Below are positions 1-11,164 of a DNA stretch of 64,000 nucleotides, piece by piece. The translations under genes and the position numbers were made by a program. How positions within the stretch are numbered: position 1 is the first letter of the stretch; each line of letters starts with the position of its first letter. Under the pieces are notes generated by a model that had not been told where the DNA came from, made no database searches, and saw nothing but the letters and a program-made list of their open reading frames with translations. Source of the DNA: Dioscorea cayenensis subsp. rotundata (Eukaryota; Streptophyta; Magnoliopsida; Dioscoreales; Dioscoreaceae); assembly GCF_009730915.1 (NCBI RefSeq), contig NC_052487.1, positions 18,096,529 to 18,160,528 of the forward strand. Reading direction: 5' to 3'.

Positions 1-947
1 TCAGCTTGACAAACATCAAATCAACATGAAGAAGAAGCGGTTAAACACCTGCAGATCCATCAACGCCATGTATCGCTGAAGTGGCACCTTATAGTGGCGA
101 AGACTGTGCATGATCTTCCTTTCCTGAAGAAAACAATGCAAACAATGATGCCATCAGAGGTGCATCTCATACATTTGGTGGTGCAATAAACAGAGAGAAA
201 AGCAAACCTGAAGGTCTTGGCTAACCACAGCAGGTGGGAGGAGGCCACGCAAGTAGTGTGCATCTCTCTCTTTCTCATTGAAAGCAAGCCCTTTGTTGTG
301 GTGTGGATCTCTCAACAGTGAGTAGCCACTATGGAACAAAATTTCATTCAATAAAGATTGGATTTTTCCAGACTTTGATCCAGAATTATATCGAAACTCA
401 AAATTTTCTAGACATAAAATTGAAAATTGCTTGAAAAACAAACGAAGCAACAATTCAACACATCAATCCGCAATTCAAAATTCATAGAAAATCAAAATGA
501 AAGAATTGATTCAACCATCCCAGTACAATATAAAATTCCCCGCAAATCTAAAATAACAGATCTAAAATAAAAAAAATTTAAAGAAAAAAAAAAAGCAAAC
601 GAGGATAAAATTATTGAGCAATTACCCAGATCTAATATTAAAAGGTAAAATAGGAAAATTCAAGAGCGACGATTAAACAAATGGAAACTTGGAAAGCGAC
701 CGCAAAAGAAAGAGAAAACAACAACAAAAAAAGAAAAGTGATGAAAAAAACAAAGAACGGACAGAACCAAAGAGAAGCATCTCGGTCAAGATCCAGACCT
801 AGCAACAGAGACGGCCCAAGGGGTGACATGCTGCTCCTCCGTGGCACGATCCTCGCCGTAGACATCCTGCACGCCACCACCAACGGCGGATTTCGCGTCC
901 ACCACCGAGGCAGCAGCCGACCCGTTGCTCTCACTCACATTCTCCAT
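1..947 (-). CDS. NADP-ME: NADP-dependent malic enzyme, 5' part (exons 1-3), truncated by window edge
   Basis: This enzyme oxidatively decarboxylates malate to pyruvate, CO2 and NADPH. Three exons join in frame on the minus strand: 947-799 (start ATG at 947), 328-208 and 123-49, all with GT-AG borders, and the gene continues past position 1. The product (115 codons here) carries the family's N-terminal signature: [12 protein letters not shown] followed by VTPW, then SGYSLLRDP across the first splice junction, [20 protein letters not shown], and RYMALMDLQ at the end of exon 3. The catalytic and NADP-binding domains lie outside the window. The short poorly conserved leader (about 25 residues rich in Ser, Ala and Val) does not look like a chloroplast transit peptide, so a cytosolic isoform is more likely; that is inference. 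Upstream lies a CT/GA-rich leader (1319-1430). Family assignment is very secure. Confidence 0.95.
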
Positions 948-2829
948 CGCCAAGCTCCCTCTCCTCGCAACCCCACTGCACCTCACCACCAACCCAGATC
1001 TCCTCGTAACTGCCAAGCTCCTACTCCTCCCCAACCCCAGCAATCCCGTCGTCTGCCCACAGCCCTGATCAACAAAAGAACAAAAGCAAAGGCGACACCT
1101 TTATACAAGTCCAACCTCTAAAACTTTCCCAAAACGTCAAAAACGCGGCGAACGGACTGGTTCGATGCGCGTGCGCGTGAGACGAGTGGAAAAAATAAAA
1201 AGAAGGCAAAGTTGGTGCTTTTATATACAGTTAATGAATGATTACCAGAATGGAGCTTTGGCTAAGAGATACCATGCTTTCGGAGCTGGAAAAAGTCTTC
1301 TGGGATGGTTGCAAACCCCTCTCTCTCTCTCTCTCTCACTCTCTCTCAAGGTTTGTCCCCCTCTAATGGCGTGGAAATCGCTGCGACAAGAGAGGAGGAG
1401 AAGAGAGAGAGGGAGAGAGAGGAAGAGAGAAGTAGTAATAAGAGAGCTTGTAAACAACGAGCCCGAAACACGTGGAATTTATGTGGTGGAGGGCTTCTCT
1501 TGTTCTGTTCACCCGCGGAGCACTTTTGGTTTTCCTGGTCTACCAGTGTGTTACTTGGCAGCTTCCACTTCCCCCCGGTTCTTTGAATCTTTATTTATAT
1601 ATATAAATATATATAATATATTATTTTTATTAAATGTCGTAATTGCATATTTATATTTTTATTTATGTGAAATTTAAGTCTGATAATTAGCCAAGAGTCT
1701 CTTCATCTATCGACACCAAATCTCTTATGTGTTTATTTAAAATTATATATATATATAATTAAATTTTAAAATCCCTGAAAGATGAAGACTGGCAAGTATT
1801 TATTGTTGAGCTTATTCTATATTTATGCACATCTTTGATTTCCTCTTAAATAGAGTAATTGATAATATTTGAATTTTATTTATTATAATTTTTTTTAATT
1901 TTATTTTAATTTTACAAATGTGATAAATATTATATACATTAAAGACATGTGTATAAATCAAAAATTAATAGTCTAGTCCACATACTTTCAATCAGGGGAT
2001 AAAAATTTGGACATTTAGTCCACATCCATAATCAGTGACTTATTATCATTAATATTTTTAATGAGTTTTGAACTTGAGAGCATTACGGCCAATGTTTTTT
2101 TTTCAAGTGTAAGAAAAATAATCCCTTCAAAAAATACTAATTTTATCCCATTTAATTAAATTTTTCCCTTAAATAATAGAAATTCTTTTAAAAATTAACA
2201 ATAAATTAAATTAATTATATAAATTATGTTTCTCACATCAATTGGTGATTGAAAGAAAGGATAGCTATTGAATACCTTTTGTGACATTTTCACTGTATAC
2301 AGAAAGTAATAAATTGATTTAATAAAATATTATATTAGCAACTGGGTGTGAACGCAGGCCATTTGTATTGAAAATAATAAGTAATTTAATACATATATTT
2401 ATATTCATGTGAAAATTTAAAAATTTTAAAAGGATAAATTTGGATCCTTCATCACATGAATTTTATTTCTTAAATGTAACATTAAAAACTAATAAAAATA
2501 ATTTTTATAAATTATTTTATTTTAAATTTAGCTGAGATATTATAAAAATTTATAAAATATTATAAACTATATTTAAAATATTAAAATTTTAAACTCAAAT
2601 ACTATAAAATTTTATATTTAATATTATAAAAATCTAAACCATAAATCTTAAACCTTATATACTAAACCTCTAATAAATTCTAAATTTTAAACTCTAACCT
2701 CCTAAACTCTAAATAATAAACCGTCTCACAATTTAGAGTTTGCGAGAGAGCTTTCGTTTTATCTTTTACTATTAAAGTCATTAAAAAATTTTATATATAT
2801 ATAAATATATAACATAAAAAAAAAAAATA
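948..2829. promoter_or_regulatory. Upstream region of the malic enzyme gene with CT/GA microsatellites
   Basis: This holds the presumed 5' UTR and promoter of the minus-strand malic enzyme gene. A CT run (1319-1346) and a GA-rich run (1389-1430) sit 370-480 bp upstream of the start codon. Reverse-complemented they are complementary, so they could pair or act as GAGA-type elements. From 1590 the DNA is over 75% AT with no gene. Around 2560-2720 there are degenerate CTAAAC-like motifs. I see no coding signal here. Confidence 0.4.
1319..1430. repeat. CT microsatellite followed by GA-rich microsatellite
   Basis: An almost uninterrupted CT dinucleotide run (1319-1346) is followed about 40 bp later by a GA/GGA-rich run (1389-1430). 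Read on one strand they are mutually complementary and could form a hairpin. Confidence 0.8.
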
Positions 2830-3133
2830 GTATAATACCCGAATTAGTCTCTCTACTTTTCTCTCTCTTCTTTTTTAGTCCCCCTACTCAGAGATGCTCC
2901 TAAATAGTCCATCTACTTTTAAAAATTATTCTACTTAGTCTCTTCTACTCTAAAATAGGCCAATTATTAACTGTATTTCTCAAAAATAGAGAGATTAGAT
3001 GGAATGAGATTAAAAGTAGAGAGACTAAAGTGAGTCATTATTAAGAGCAGAGAGATTAGTATGGCGCATTTTTAAATAGAGAAACCAAAACAAAAGAGAG
3101 ATAAAAATAGAGAGACTAATTCGGGTATTATAC
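2830..3133. mobile_element. MITE, family A copy 1
   Basis: A roughly 304-bp element with terminal inverted repeats: GTATAATACCCGAATTAG at the left end and its exact complement at the right. The whole element folds on itself, since left-half phrases such as 'agtctctctac' return as 'gtagagagact' in the right half. Two diverged copies lie at 28535-28830 and 44734-45036. It has no coding capacity. The flanks do not show a clear target duplication, so I do not assign a superfamily. Confidence 0.8.
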
Positions 3134-4176
3134 CAAAAGGCTGACACGTGGACTTTGAGAGGTGTATGGGTTTCGGTGTTATTTGGTTGTACCCGCGAGT
3201 GAGTGGAACAGCGGCGATCTAAAAGTAGGCTACCGGTCACCTGTGTCTGACTCGGGCTCGGTGATGTTACGTACGAGAAATCGTGGCCCTCGTCTTCACA
3301 CTCCAGAACATTATTATATCCTTTTTTTTTCCCAAAATGCCCTCGTGGGTTTCTGATGCATCGCGGCACTCGCCGGTCATTTTTGACTTTTAATCTGGAT
3401 CCAGTCGGGTTCGTGTCAAAATGTTCAGGTTAGACCGAGTCAAGTCCAAACTTTTTTTTACGTGTGATGTGTAGTTATTGGTTGCCAGGTTTGCTCGGTT
3501 TAATTGCAATGAAGACGCAACCGTTGTTGTTGTTGTTGTTGTTGGTCATTTTAAATATGTGTTTAATTTTCATAATAAAGATTTCAGTCGGTATTAATTA
3601 TATTGTCATGGAGTAATATATATATATATATATATGGAGATTCATGTGTATTATTTTGTTGATATGTTCTTTTGTAAATTATAAATGATGATAATAATTT
3701 AATTTTTTGGATAAAGCTGATGACAAAGAACTATTTTGACTGTGAAGAGTTTTTGACCAGCCTCCAAAATGGTATGTTCATATGTTCTGTAATTATTATT
3801 ATTTTATAAACGTGACACGCCACGAGCCACCCACCATTAATAGGGGTGATTAATATTAGTGATTTAAATAATTAAAAGTGACATGTTTTTAAGATGGAAT
3901 TAAAGTTTCATGATTATTTTAAAAATATTTACATACCGTTTAGAGTTTTTGATATTTGCAAATATGCAAACAACTATGTAGACAATGAGACAATTTTTTT
4001 TTTTTCAAATGGAAAAGTGAGAAATGTCACTAAGTGGAGAAAATAATATTAGTTTTGATACTTTTGTCGTTTATTTATTAGAAAGTGGGAATAAGGCTAG
4101 GAGTTTGAGGGTTGGATAGAGTTCGATGAATTCAAAAAAGACTTTAAAAACGAAGAAACAGGAGTTTTAATTTAGA
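3134..4176. other. Intergenic DNA, no gene seen
   Basis: AT-rich DNA with a short less AT-rich patch (3140-3420) lacking a convincing open frame. It contains a TTG trinucleotide run (about 3520-3545) and a TA run (about 3617-3634). Confidence 0.4.
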
Positions 4177-4970
4177 TAGAATATCATAATTGATACTTGT
4201 ATTGTATGAAATGTGCTCCTTTAGACCCTCTTGTTTTATTTGCTCTTATAAGATCCATTTATTATTCGAATGAGTAAAATTAAGTCCCTAGCATGATGGT
4301 CATTCAATTTTAAGTCCATGAGGGCTAACATGGCATTTAAAACATATTATATTATTAAAAAACTATTTCTTTCTATGAAACCCCAACATTAGACTTTGCA
4401 CTCTCTGAACCCTCTCTTTCGCCACGTAGCACCATCACCATCCTCCTCACCATCTCTCTTACTGCCTCACCAGCAGTCTCCATCTCTGCCATCGCCACAA
4501 ACCTTAACCAACTTTTGTTCATCCTGTACAATGCTTCCACACAGTACTCTTCCAGCATGCTGATGGTGCCCTTGTTATCGTCTGTTGTCTTCGAATGAGA
4601 GGTTGAAGATGGTACCCGCCGCTGTGTGGTCTCGTGCCTCATTGTGGCCACATTGGATCACTTCTATTTGAGCCGGCACGGCTCCAGACCGCACCACCAA
4701 CACCTTGTTTCTCAATTCTAGTAAAAGGTTCACCAACACGGCCATGGTGTTACTCTGGGTAGTAGCTTTTTAATGGTAGGAAATAGTTTTTTTAATAATA
4801 TAATATGTTTTTAAATACCATGTCAAGCCCATGGAAGGAAAATTGAATGACTATCACGTCAGGGAGATTTTACTCATTCGAATAATAAATGGACATCGTA
4901 AGGGCAAATAAAATGAGAAGGACTAAAAGGACACATTTCAGATTATACAAAGTTTAATTAGGGTATTCTA
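4177..4970. mobile_element. Fold-back element carrying a host-gene fragment (Pack-MITE-like)
   Basis: Two arms of about 200 bp (4177-4380 and about 4768-4970) are inverted copies of each other. For example 'ttattattcgaatgag' in the left arm returns as 'ctcattcgaataataaa' in the right, and both arms share the complement pair around the 'acatattatattatta' stretch. The 385-bp centre is much richer in GC and codes on the minus strand for part of a plant ARM-repeat protein (see the pseudogene entry). This architecture, terminal inverted repeats around acquired exon sequence, is that of a Pack-MITE. I could not find a clean target-site duplication, so the superfamily (Mutator-like or other) is open. 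Confidence 0.7.
4381..4746 (-). pseudogene. Captured fragment of a U-box/ARM-repeat E3 ligase-type gene (PUB)
   Basis: Read on the minus strand from about 4746, the sequence begins MAVLVNLLLELRNKV, then VVRSGAVPAQIEVI, NEARDHTAAGTIFNLS and FEDN, then reaches a stop. A further open part in another frame reads EALYRMNKSWLRFV, REMVRRMVMVLRGE. This order matches consecutive ARM repeats of plant U-box proteins of the PUB38-41 type (LVNLSLEKRNKV, SGAVPPLI, EARDHAAGAIFSL, ALYHLS, REMARRALMIL). It lacks the U-box and has at least one stop and frame change, so it is a non-functional exon fragment. Its position between the inverted arms implies capture by the element. Confidence 0.7.
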
Positions 4971-6407
4971 ATGAGTTTATATAACACTTCTCCCCTATTT
5001 TAAAAAATTATTAAAATAACTTTAGTTCAAAACCAACTTTAGGATAAAAAAAATATCTAAAATATTCGAAGTCAAATCACTTTTCCCCCACTTCCCCATA
5101 AATTAATATCATCCGAGATACTAAAATGTAATATATGTATAGATATATATATGGAATAATTAAAAATATTTATGTTAAGTTATATATATATATATAAATA
5201 TAACATATATTGGAAAAAATAAAAAGGATTGCATAAGTTGTTCCCTTTTTATTTAGTCCTCGTTTTAGTCAAAAGAATATTAAGATTTAGAAAGAAAGAA
5301 AAAAGAAAAAGGTTTCCTTGATGGAGAATTAATGGAAGCACTATTCCTTTTATAAGTTTGGTGTGTGCGTGTGTGTGGTCATGGATGCAATGGTTGGCAG
5401 TTGGTAGGAATTGAGTAAGAAAAGACTAGCACTAATTTCTCAACCCTTGTTTCGTTTCCATATGCTCACATTGTTCCTTCCTCATTGAAATTATTTTCAT
5501 TTTTTATTTTCATACTAATTGGGGAATATTTTTATGTAATTATTAGTCACAGTATTGCACCTAACTAGTGTTAAGAATTTAGTGTTTATTAATCCATATA
5601 ACAAGAGACTCGCCATATATTTTCTCAACCTTTAGTTTCGAATAATAAAAATTGGTGAGATATATAACTAATATTTTTGCAGAGTGAATTTTATTTTGGA
5701 TTTAAATATCAAACAAAAAATAGAAATATAGTTCAAAATCATTTTTTTTATAAAAATAAAAAAAACCTTGAGTCATCGTAATTTTTATTAGTTATTAGTT
5801 AATGATTTTTTGTTTTACTGGTACCAAATCACTTTGTACAATATTTTTGTATTATAAAAAAAGACACAAACATATTGAAATAGTAACTTTATATCTATAC
5901 ATACTCTAAACACATGTGATTTGCCCAAATTTCATTAAACATATCTATACATAACTTGTCATATTTTGTTCATTCTTCTTGAAGAAACAACCAAATTTGA
6001 TTTTGCAATCACAAAATACAAAAATATCTCTTTACCATAATTGCATATTCCATTCCTCAATGAAAACCAACAAACTACATTTCAAATATCAATTAAAATG
6101 CCGATGTTTTTCAAGGAAGAAGCATACAAACCTAATATCATCACCAATATTTTTTTGTCTTATTTAATTCCTTTGTTTTTTTTTTAATTTAAAAATTCAA
6201 AACATCACATTGGTTGTGATATATTGATGAAATTATAAAAAAAATGTGAAAAGTTTTTGTCCTTCATTTCCTTTTCTGAAAACAATGGGATGAAAATGGC
6301 AAACTTTGGGTGCGGAATATTTTATATTATTTTATTTTATTTTTATAAATAGGTAACAAACGCCCAACATCTAAAGATAGTCAAGGACTCACACGTGGGA
6401 GCGGCGC
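4971..6407. other. AT-rich intergenic DNA, no gene seen
   Basis: Low-complexity AT-rich sequence with short TA runs (about 5140-5200) and no coding or structural RNA signal that I can support. Confidence 0.4.
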
Positions 6408-6515
6408 TCACTGAACCATACACTCACTTTGCGCGAAGCGGGATTCGAACCCAGGTCTTTCCGAAACGAAAACCCTACAAAAAAAATCCGGTGCCAATTG
6501 ACTAAACGGCATGGG
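6408..6515 (-). repeat. tRNA-derived SINE head or tRNA relic
   Basis: On the minus strand a polymerase III A-box-like stretch (TTTAGTCAATTGGCACC, about 6491-6507) is followed by a B box, GGTTCGAATCC, inside 6438-6452. The spacing is about right for a tRNA-related promoter. The arms do not fold into a full cloverleaf, so a SINE 5' end or decayed tRNA is likelier than a working tRNA gene. Confidence 0.5.
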
Positions 6516-6539
6516 AATATATTGCACAACAAAAAAAAA

Positions 6540-6931
6540 TAAAAATAAAAATAAAAACATAATTCCAAGTTCCAGTTTCCAATTCCCTACTGAAAACGTT
6601 TTCCAAATTCCAATAGATTGGACCACCAATACACACATCAAATCTCGGCCAGGGCCAGGCCCATAAACCGGGCCCGATACCAGGCCCAATAAAGGGTGAT
6701 GACGTCATTGCGGGTGGAAAAACAAGTGGGGACCGTAAAAATAAAAATAAAAACATAATTCCAAGTTCCAGTTTCCAATTCCCTACTGAAAACGTTTTCC
6801 AAATTCCAATAGATTGGACCACCAATACACACATCAAATCTCGGCCAGGGCCAGGCCCATAACCCGGGCCCGATACCAGGCCCAATAAAGGGTGATGACG
6901 TCATTGCGGGTGGAAAAACAAGTGGGGACCG
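6540..6931. repeat. 196-bp tandem direct duplication
   Basis: Two adjacent copies (6540-6735 and 6736-6931) are nearly identical; I noticed one substitution (ataaaccggg versus ataacccggg). Each carries the palindrome TGACGTCA (6700-6707 and 6896-6903) and several GGCCCA/GGGCC motifs. The near identity implies a recent duplication or an assembly duplication. Confidence 0.9.
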
Positions 6932-7554
6932 CACGAGGTGTGCACGTGCCACAGAACAAACATGTCGGTTAGTGCATCTTCCCTTGTTGTTCTCATTTAT
7001 ACACGCACGTGTCCTTCAAATCCAAGTCACGTGCTATCTCCTTTTCTCAAAACTTACTTTTATTTTTTTTTTTAATAAATGTTTTTTTTTTCTTAAAAAA
7101 TTTTTCTTTGATGTATTATATTATAACTGACCGGTGTAACCTAACAATAAAATACGGAATTCCCATATGAGAGGTAAGAGTTCGAATTTTTCATTAAATA
7201 GTAAAATAATGTAATCAATTTTATAAAAAAAAAAAATAATAATAAATAAACAAGGCATTAACTGTGATTTTGCAGAAACATTGAGAAAAAAATAAATGTT
7301 TTATTCAATTTGGAAGGAAAATAATTATTTCTAAGCTCACTTTCAAAAGAATTTAAAACATGCACGTCACGTGGGATTGATGAACACTTGTTATGATTTC
7401 TTCCACGTTTTGAGTTGTATTACTTGAATATAAAGTAAAAAATAAAATAAAATAAAATAATAGAGTTAGCTTTATTAATATGAATAAAAATAAACATTTT
7501 TTAAATTATCTTCTTCTTCTTAAATAGTAGTAAATATTTATTAAAATTTAGTTA
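6932..7554. promoter_or_regulatory. Cluster of four G-box (CACGTG) motifs in intergenic DNA
   Basis: CACGTG occurs at 6943-6948, 7006-7011, 7028-7033 and 7368-7373, just after the TGACGTCA-bearing duplication. G-boxes bind bZIP and bHLH factors in plants. No gene start is evident close by; the nearest is eS24, 1.3-1.7 kb downstream. A degenerate tRNA-like B box (gagttcgaatt) lies near 7170-7180. Confidence 0.35.
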
Positions 7555-7871
7555 AAATATCAAAATGACTCTTCTATTTTGCGTTTTCTGTCTTTTTAGT
7601 TCCTCTAATATAAAATCCGCCTTATTGGTCCTTATATTTGCATATTTCTATCTTTTTGGTCCTCCAATTAATGGATCTGCCATTTTGGTCATTTCAGCTG
7701 ATAAACTATAGGGATTAAAAAGGATGAAAATATGTAAATATGATGATCAAAATTATAGATTTTATAGTTAAAAGATGAAAATGTGCAAATACTAGGACCG
7801 AAATGGTGAATTTTATATTAGAGGGACTAAAAGGGTGAAAAACGTAAAATAAAGGGACTATTTTGATATTT
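7555..7871. mobile_element. MITE, second family
   Basis: A roughly 317-bp element with inverted ends: the left end reads AAATATCAAAATGACTC and the right end closes with the imperfect complement (...GGGACTATTTTGATATTT). Internal phrases such as 'ggtcctccaatta' and 'attagagggacta' pair across the element. It has no coding capacity. Confidence 0.65.
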
Positions 7872-8417
7872 AAATCTTAAAATTTTTAAAAAATTCTTAC
7901 TAAATATATGTTTGTTTTAAAAATAAAAATTTATAAAAATATATTTATATTTTGTTCCATGTTGCTTGATTGATTGAGAGAGCAATACTTATCTTTCAAT
8001 TAAAAATAGTTATCAATGATAAGTAAAAGCAACAAAAATATGGATGCACGCTTAAATCATTAATCTTGAGTTATATCGTCACATAATATTTATATGATGT
8101 CATGTAATTCTAATTTAAACTAATTCCAATCGATCAAATTCATAGATCCCAAATTACGAACATTAATTAATAATTTATCAATCTTAAAGCTAAAAAGGGT
8201 CACAATTAAAAACTTTAACTCAATTATAGAATTAGTAATATGACCTCTACATTGAATCAATTTAATAAATAATTTTTCAAAATGTACAATCACATCATTT
8301 TCTTTTATCACAATATATCTAAATAAATTATTAATAATGATAGTAATCCTAAATTTAATTTTATTACATTGTCATAGATATTATAAATCATGATAATATA
8401 TTTTTAAAACTCAACTA
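7872..8417. other. AT-rich intergenic DNA, no gene seen
   Basis: Low-complexity AT-rich DNA between the MITE and the eS24 promoter. I see no ORF or repeat of note. Confidence 0.4.
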
Positions 8418-8634
8418 TGGGCTGAGCCCAATAAGTTTTGGGCCAATTAAAGGCCAAAACGGCCCATGAAATCACTGTCTTTTAGGGTTAGGGTTTCTAT
8501 ATAACTTGTCATTTGGATTCAAAGTTCACTCTTTTGCCTCTCGCGCCGCGCTCTCAGTCTCTCGATCTCCGTCTCCTCCTCGTCGGCGGGAGCTGCGGCG
8601 GCGGCGGCGCGGAGCTTTGCGAGAAGATACAGCA
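8418..8634 (+). promoter_or_regulatory. Ribosomal-protein-type promoter and 5' UTR (site II elements, telo box, TATA)
   Basis: Four site II-like motifs (TGGGCT near 8419, GAGCCCA 8425-8431, TGGGCC near 8439, GGCCCAT 8461-8467) precede a telo box, TTAGGGTTAGGGTTT (8482-8496), and a TATA-like CTATATAA just after it. Site II plus telo box is the established TCP-responsive combination that drives plant ribosomal-protein genes in dividing cells. The pyrimidine-rich leader (about 8521-8580) is also typical of this class. Confidence 0.75.
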
Positions 8635-11164
8635 ATGGCGGATACGAAGCTGCCCGCATTTACCATTAGAACTCGGAAGTTCATGACCAACCGTCTTCTC
8701 TCGCGCAAACAATTTGTAATCACCTGCAAAATCCAAGTTTTTTAAGCTTTGATTCATTTTCTCGAAACCCTAATTTTTTTTGGTTTGTACTTGTTTTTAG
8801 GTCATTGATGTCCTGCATCCTGGACGTGCCAATGTCTCCAAGGTTTGTGATTTTTGATGGATTTGTGGTTTGTAGTTGATTTTGGTTTTGGGCGGTTGTT
8901 TGATCCTTTTGGTTTTTGTTATCGAAGGTGGAATTGAAGGATAAATTGGCGAAGATGTACGAGGTGAAGGATGAGAACTCGATCTTCGTTTTCAAGTTCA
9001 GGACTCACTTCGGAGGTGGGAAATCGACTGGCTTTGGATTGATTTACGATTCCGTTGACAGTGCGAAAAAATTTGAGCCCAAGTATCGGCTCATCAGGGT
9101 AAATCGAACATTATCTGAATCTCAGCATTGTTCTATTTTTGTTTTCATAATGTTGGATCGAGTTTGTTAGGAAACCCAGTGCTTTGCTTATCATTACTTC
9201 ATCTCTGTATATACGATTTAACTCTTTATTTCATGTGTCACTATGCTTGCTTGAATGTTCAATGAGATTATGCCATAACAAAATTTCATTGCCAATAGTA
9301 AGAAATTGTCATCTGAGAGATGCGTGAAACACATTGAAATTTGCTGTCTTTGGTGGTTGTTATGTCTATGATCTGGTTTTTGTTATTTCACATGTCTTGA
9401 ATAAAATGTCATTTGTGGAATCAAGTGGACAATGTGATTGTAATATTAATCTGAATGCCTATGTTTAGATTGTGTATAAAGTAGGAAATTTTGTTTGGGA
9501 ACTGACTCCCCCATGAGTGTGAGAAGATTTCATGTGTTGAAGAGTTTTATCCCTTCATAAGTAATCTATGACCAAGTTCGAATTAAGGTAAAGAACTGAT
9601 GAACCCTTGGAAACTGTTCGAGTCAGAGATAATCCCAGCATAAAAGTTGTTGTCCTGAATTTGACTCTTGGATTAACTTGAAACTAGGTTTCGATTAAAA
9701 AAAGCTTTAAATGTCAAATTCCTTCTATCCGACAAGGATTAGGTAGGGATAAGGCAGGCTTAAATTTATTGGCATGCCATTTTATCCATTTATCCTCAGC
9801 TCATCTAACTAGTTCCAAACATGGTTGTTTAGTATCTCGGTTCATTGGCCCATAAAAAATTTATGTTCTAAAAGTTGTGTCTCTGAATTGGGTTGTTAGA
9901 TAAAGTAATTGATCATTGTGTGAATGGATGAGAAATTTGCAAGTACTGTTTGACTTCATCCCCACATTATTTTTTTTTTCCTTCTACATCTTCCATAATC
10001 AACATGATATTTACCCTTTAAGGATCCTTGTTTGGGTTTAGATGTCCCATGAAACATTATAGAAGTATATAAATATTGTTCTGGCAGGAACTTTTTTTGA
10101 ATATAAAGTATGATATTAATGTGTTTTTTAATTGGAGATATTAAATTTAGGAATGCGACGAATGTTATTGGAGACTATAATAATATTGTTGTTATTATTA
10201 TCATTCATTTATTTATTTGTTTTGGTTGCTTACCTTATAGATATAACTTCATCATCCATCAAAGTTGTTGACTTTCTAGTAGCTGTGGTTAATCCAAGTG
10301 AGTTTGTGGGTTTAAGTCATTAAGTGTCTGAAGTTTGCTGAATTTTTAAAAGATAGATATCGGTTTAGGCTTTGGCATCGGTCTAGGGTTTGACATCCGT
10401 TTAGGGGTTGACATTCAGTGCATCTATAGATATTGCTATTAGTGTCAGTACATAATGAAAATGTTGCACCAGGGTTGCATTTAGTTATGTTAATGAATAA
10501 TATTTGCAAGTCGTCCTAAACTGGAAGAATGCTTTCAGGGTTACTGGTTATTTTCCCTTCAACATGTTTCACGATACCATACTGAGGATTTTCATCAACT
10601 TGCTCATAAAATATTTCATTAAAAAGCTTCACTGATTGCTACATTAAATATTACTCGAGAGTAAGCAGCTATTGAAAAATATGAATAGGGAAGATGCAAA
10701 AAAGAATGCTATGCTTTTGTTATTACACCTCTATGATTTTCTTCTTGTGATTCAAGTGAGAAAGCAATAATAAAACATTTAGGATATAGACCATGTAGAA
10801 GAAGCACAAAAAGAAATATTTGAGGGCAACCATCTTGCTATACTTTATTCTCATCGCAATACCCTGTAGTCTTTGACCGATATTTTTTGTTTTTGGAGGA
10901 ACATACATTGATATACTCAAAATTCTATGCTTAACAGAATGGTCTTGCGACCAAGGTTGAGAAGTCAAGAAAGCAGGTTAAGGAAAGAAAGAACAGGGCA
11001 AAGAAGATCCGTGGTGTCAAGAAGGTGAGTTGATTACCAGCAATTGCACGTCTTAATGAATATGTCCTCAATACAACATTGTCCACAGAAAAATTCTAAC
11101 TCTTATTCTGTGTGATGTTCAGACGAAGGCTGGAGATGCTGCCAAGGCTGGGAAGAAGAAGTGA
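8635..11164 (+). CDS. RPS24: 40S ribosomal protein eS24 (RPS24)
   Basis: A component of the small cytosolic ribosomal subunit. Five exons join without a frame break: 8635-8715, 8801-8842, 8928-9098, 10938-11024 and 11123-11164, all GT-AG, giving 140 aa. The protein begins MADTKLPAF and runs through [51 protein letters not shown] and [18 protein letters not shown] to a basic tail ending in KAGKKK. It matches the family along its full length and is a few residues longer than typical plant copies. Intron 3 (9099-10937) is unusually long compared with the others. The promoter is the site II/telo-box type. It is transcribed towards RIT1, whose stop codon lies 685 bp away. It appears intact. Confidence 0.97.

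Noticed and set aside
681..1121. Plus-strand open frame of 146 codons over the malic enzyme exon 1
   Set aside because: It is the antisense of a well-supported exon and 5' UTR. Its composition reflects the opposite strand.
1165..1677. Open frame of 170 codons across the CT/GA repeats
   Set aside because: It is low complexity (serine-leucine and arginine-glutamate runs from microsatellites) with no family resemblance.
2560..2720. Interstitial telomeric repeats
   Set aside because: CTAAAC-like motifs are irregular and degenerate here and at 45320-45480, without a run of exact CCCTAAA units.
6408..6515. Functional tRNA gene
   Set aside because: A and B boxes are present but the acceptor and anticodon arms do not pair, so it is called a SINE head or relic.
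6408..6952. Overlapping minus-strand frames in the 196-bp duplication, each repeating a MGLVSGP-like segment
   Set aside because: They arise because the duplication copies the same frame. No conserved protein features are seen, and the frames are broken by the poly-A stretches.
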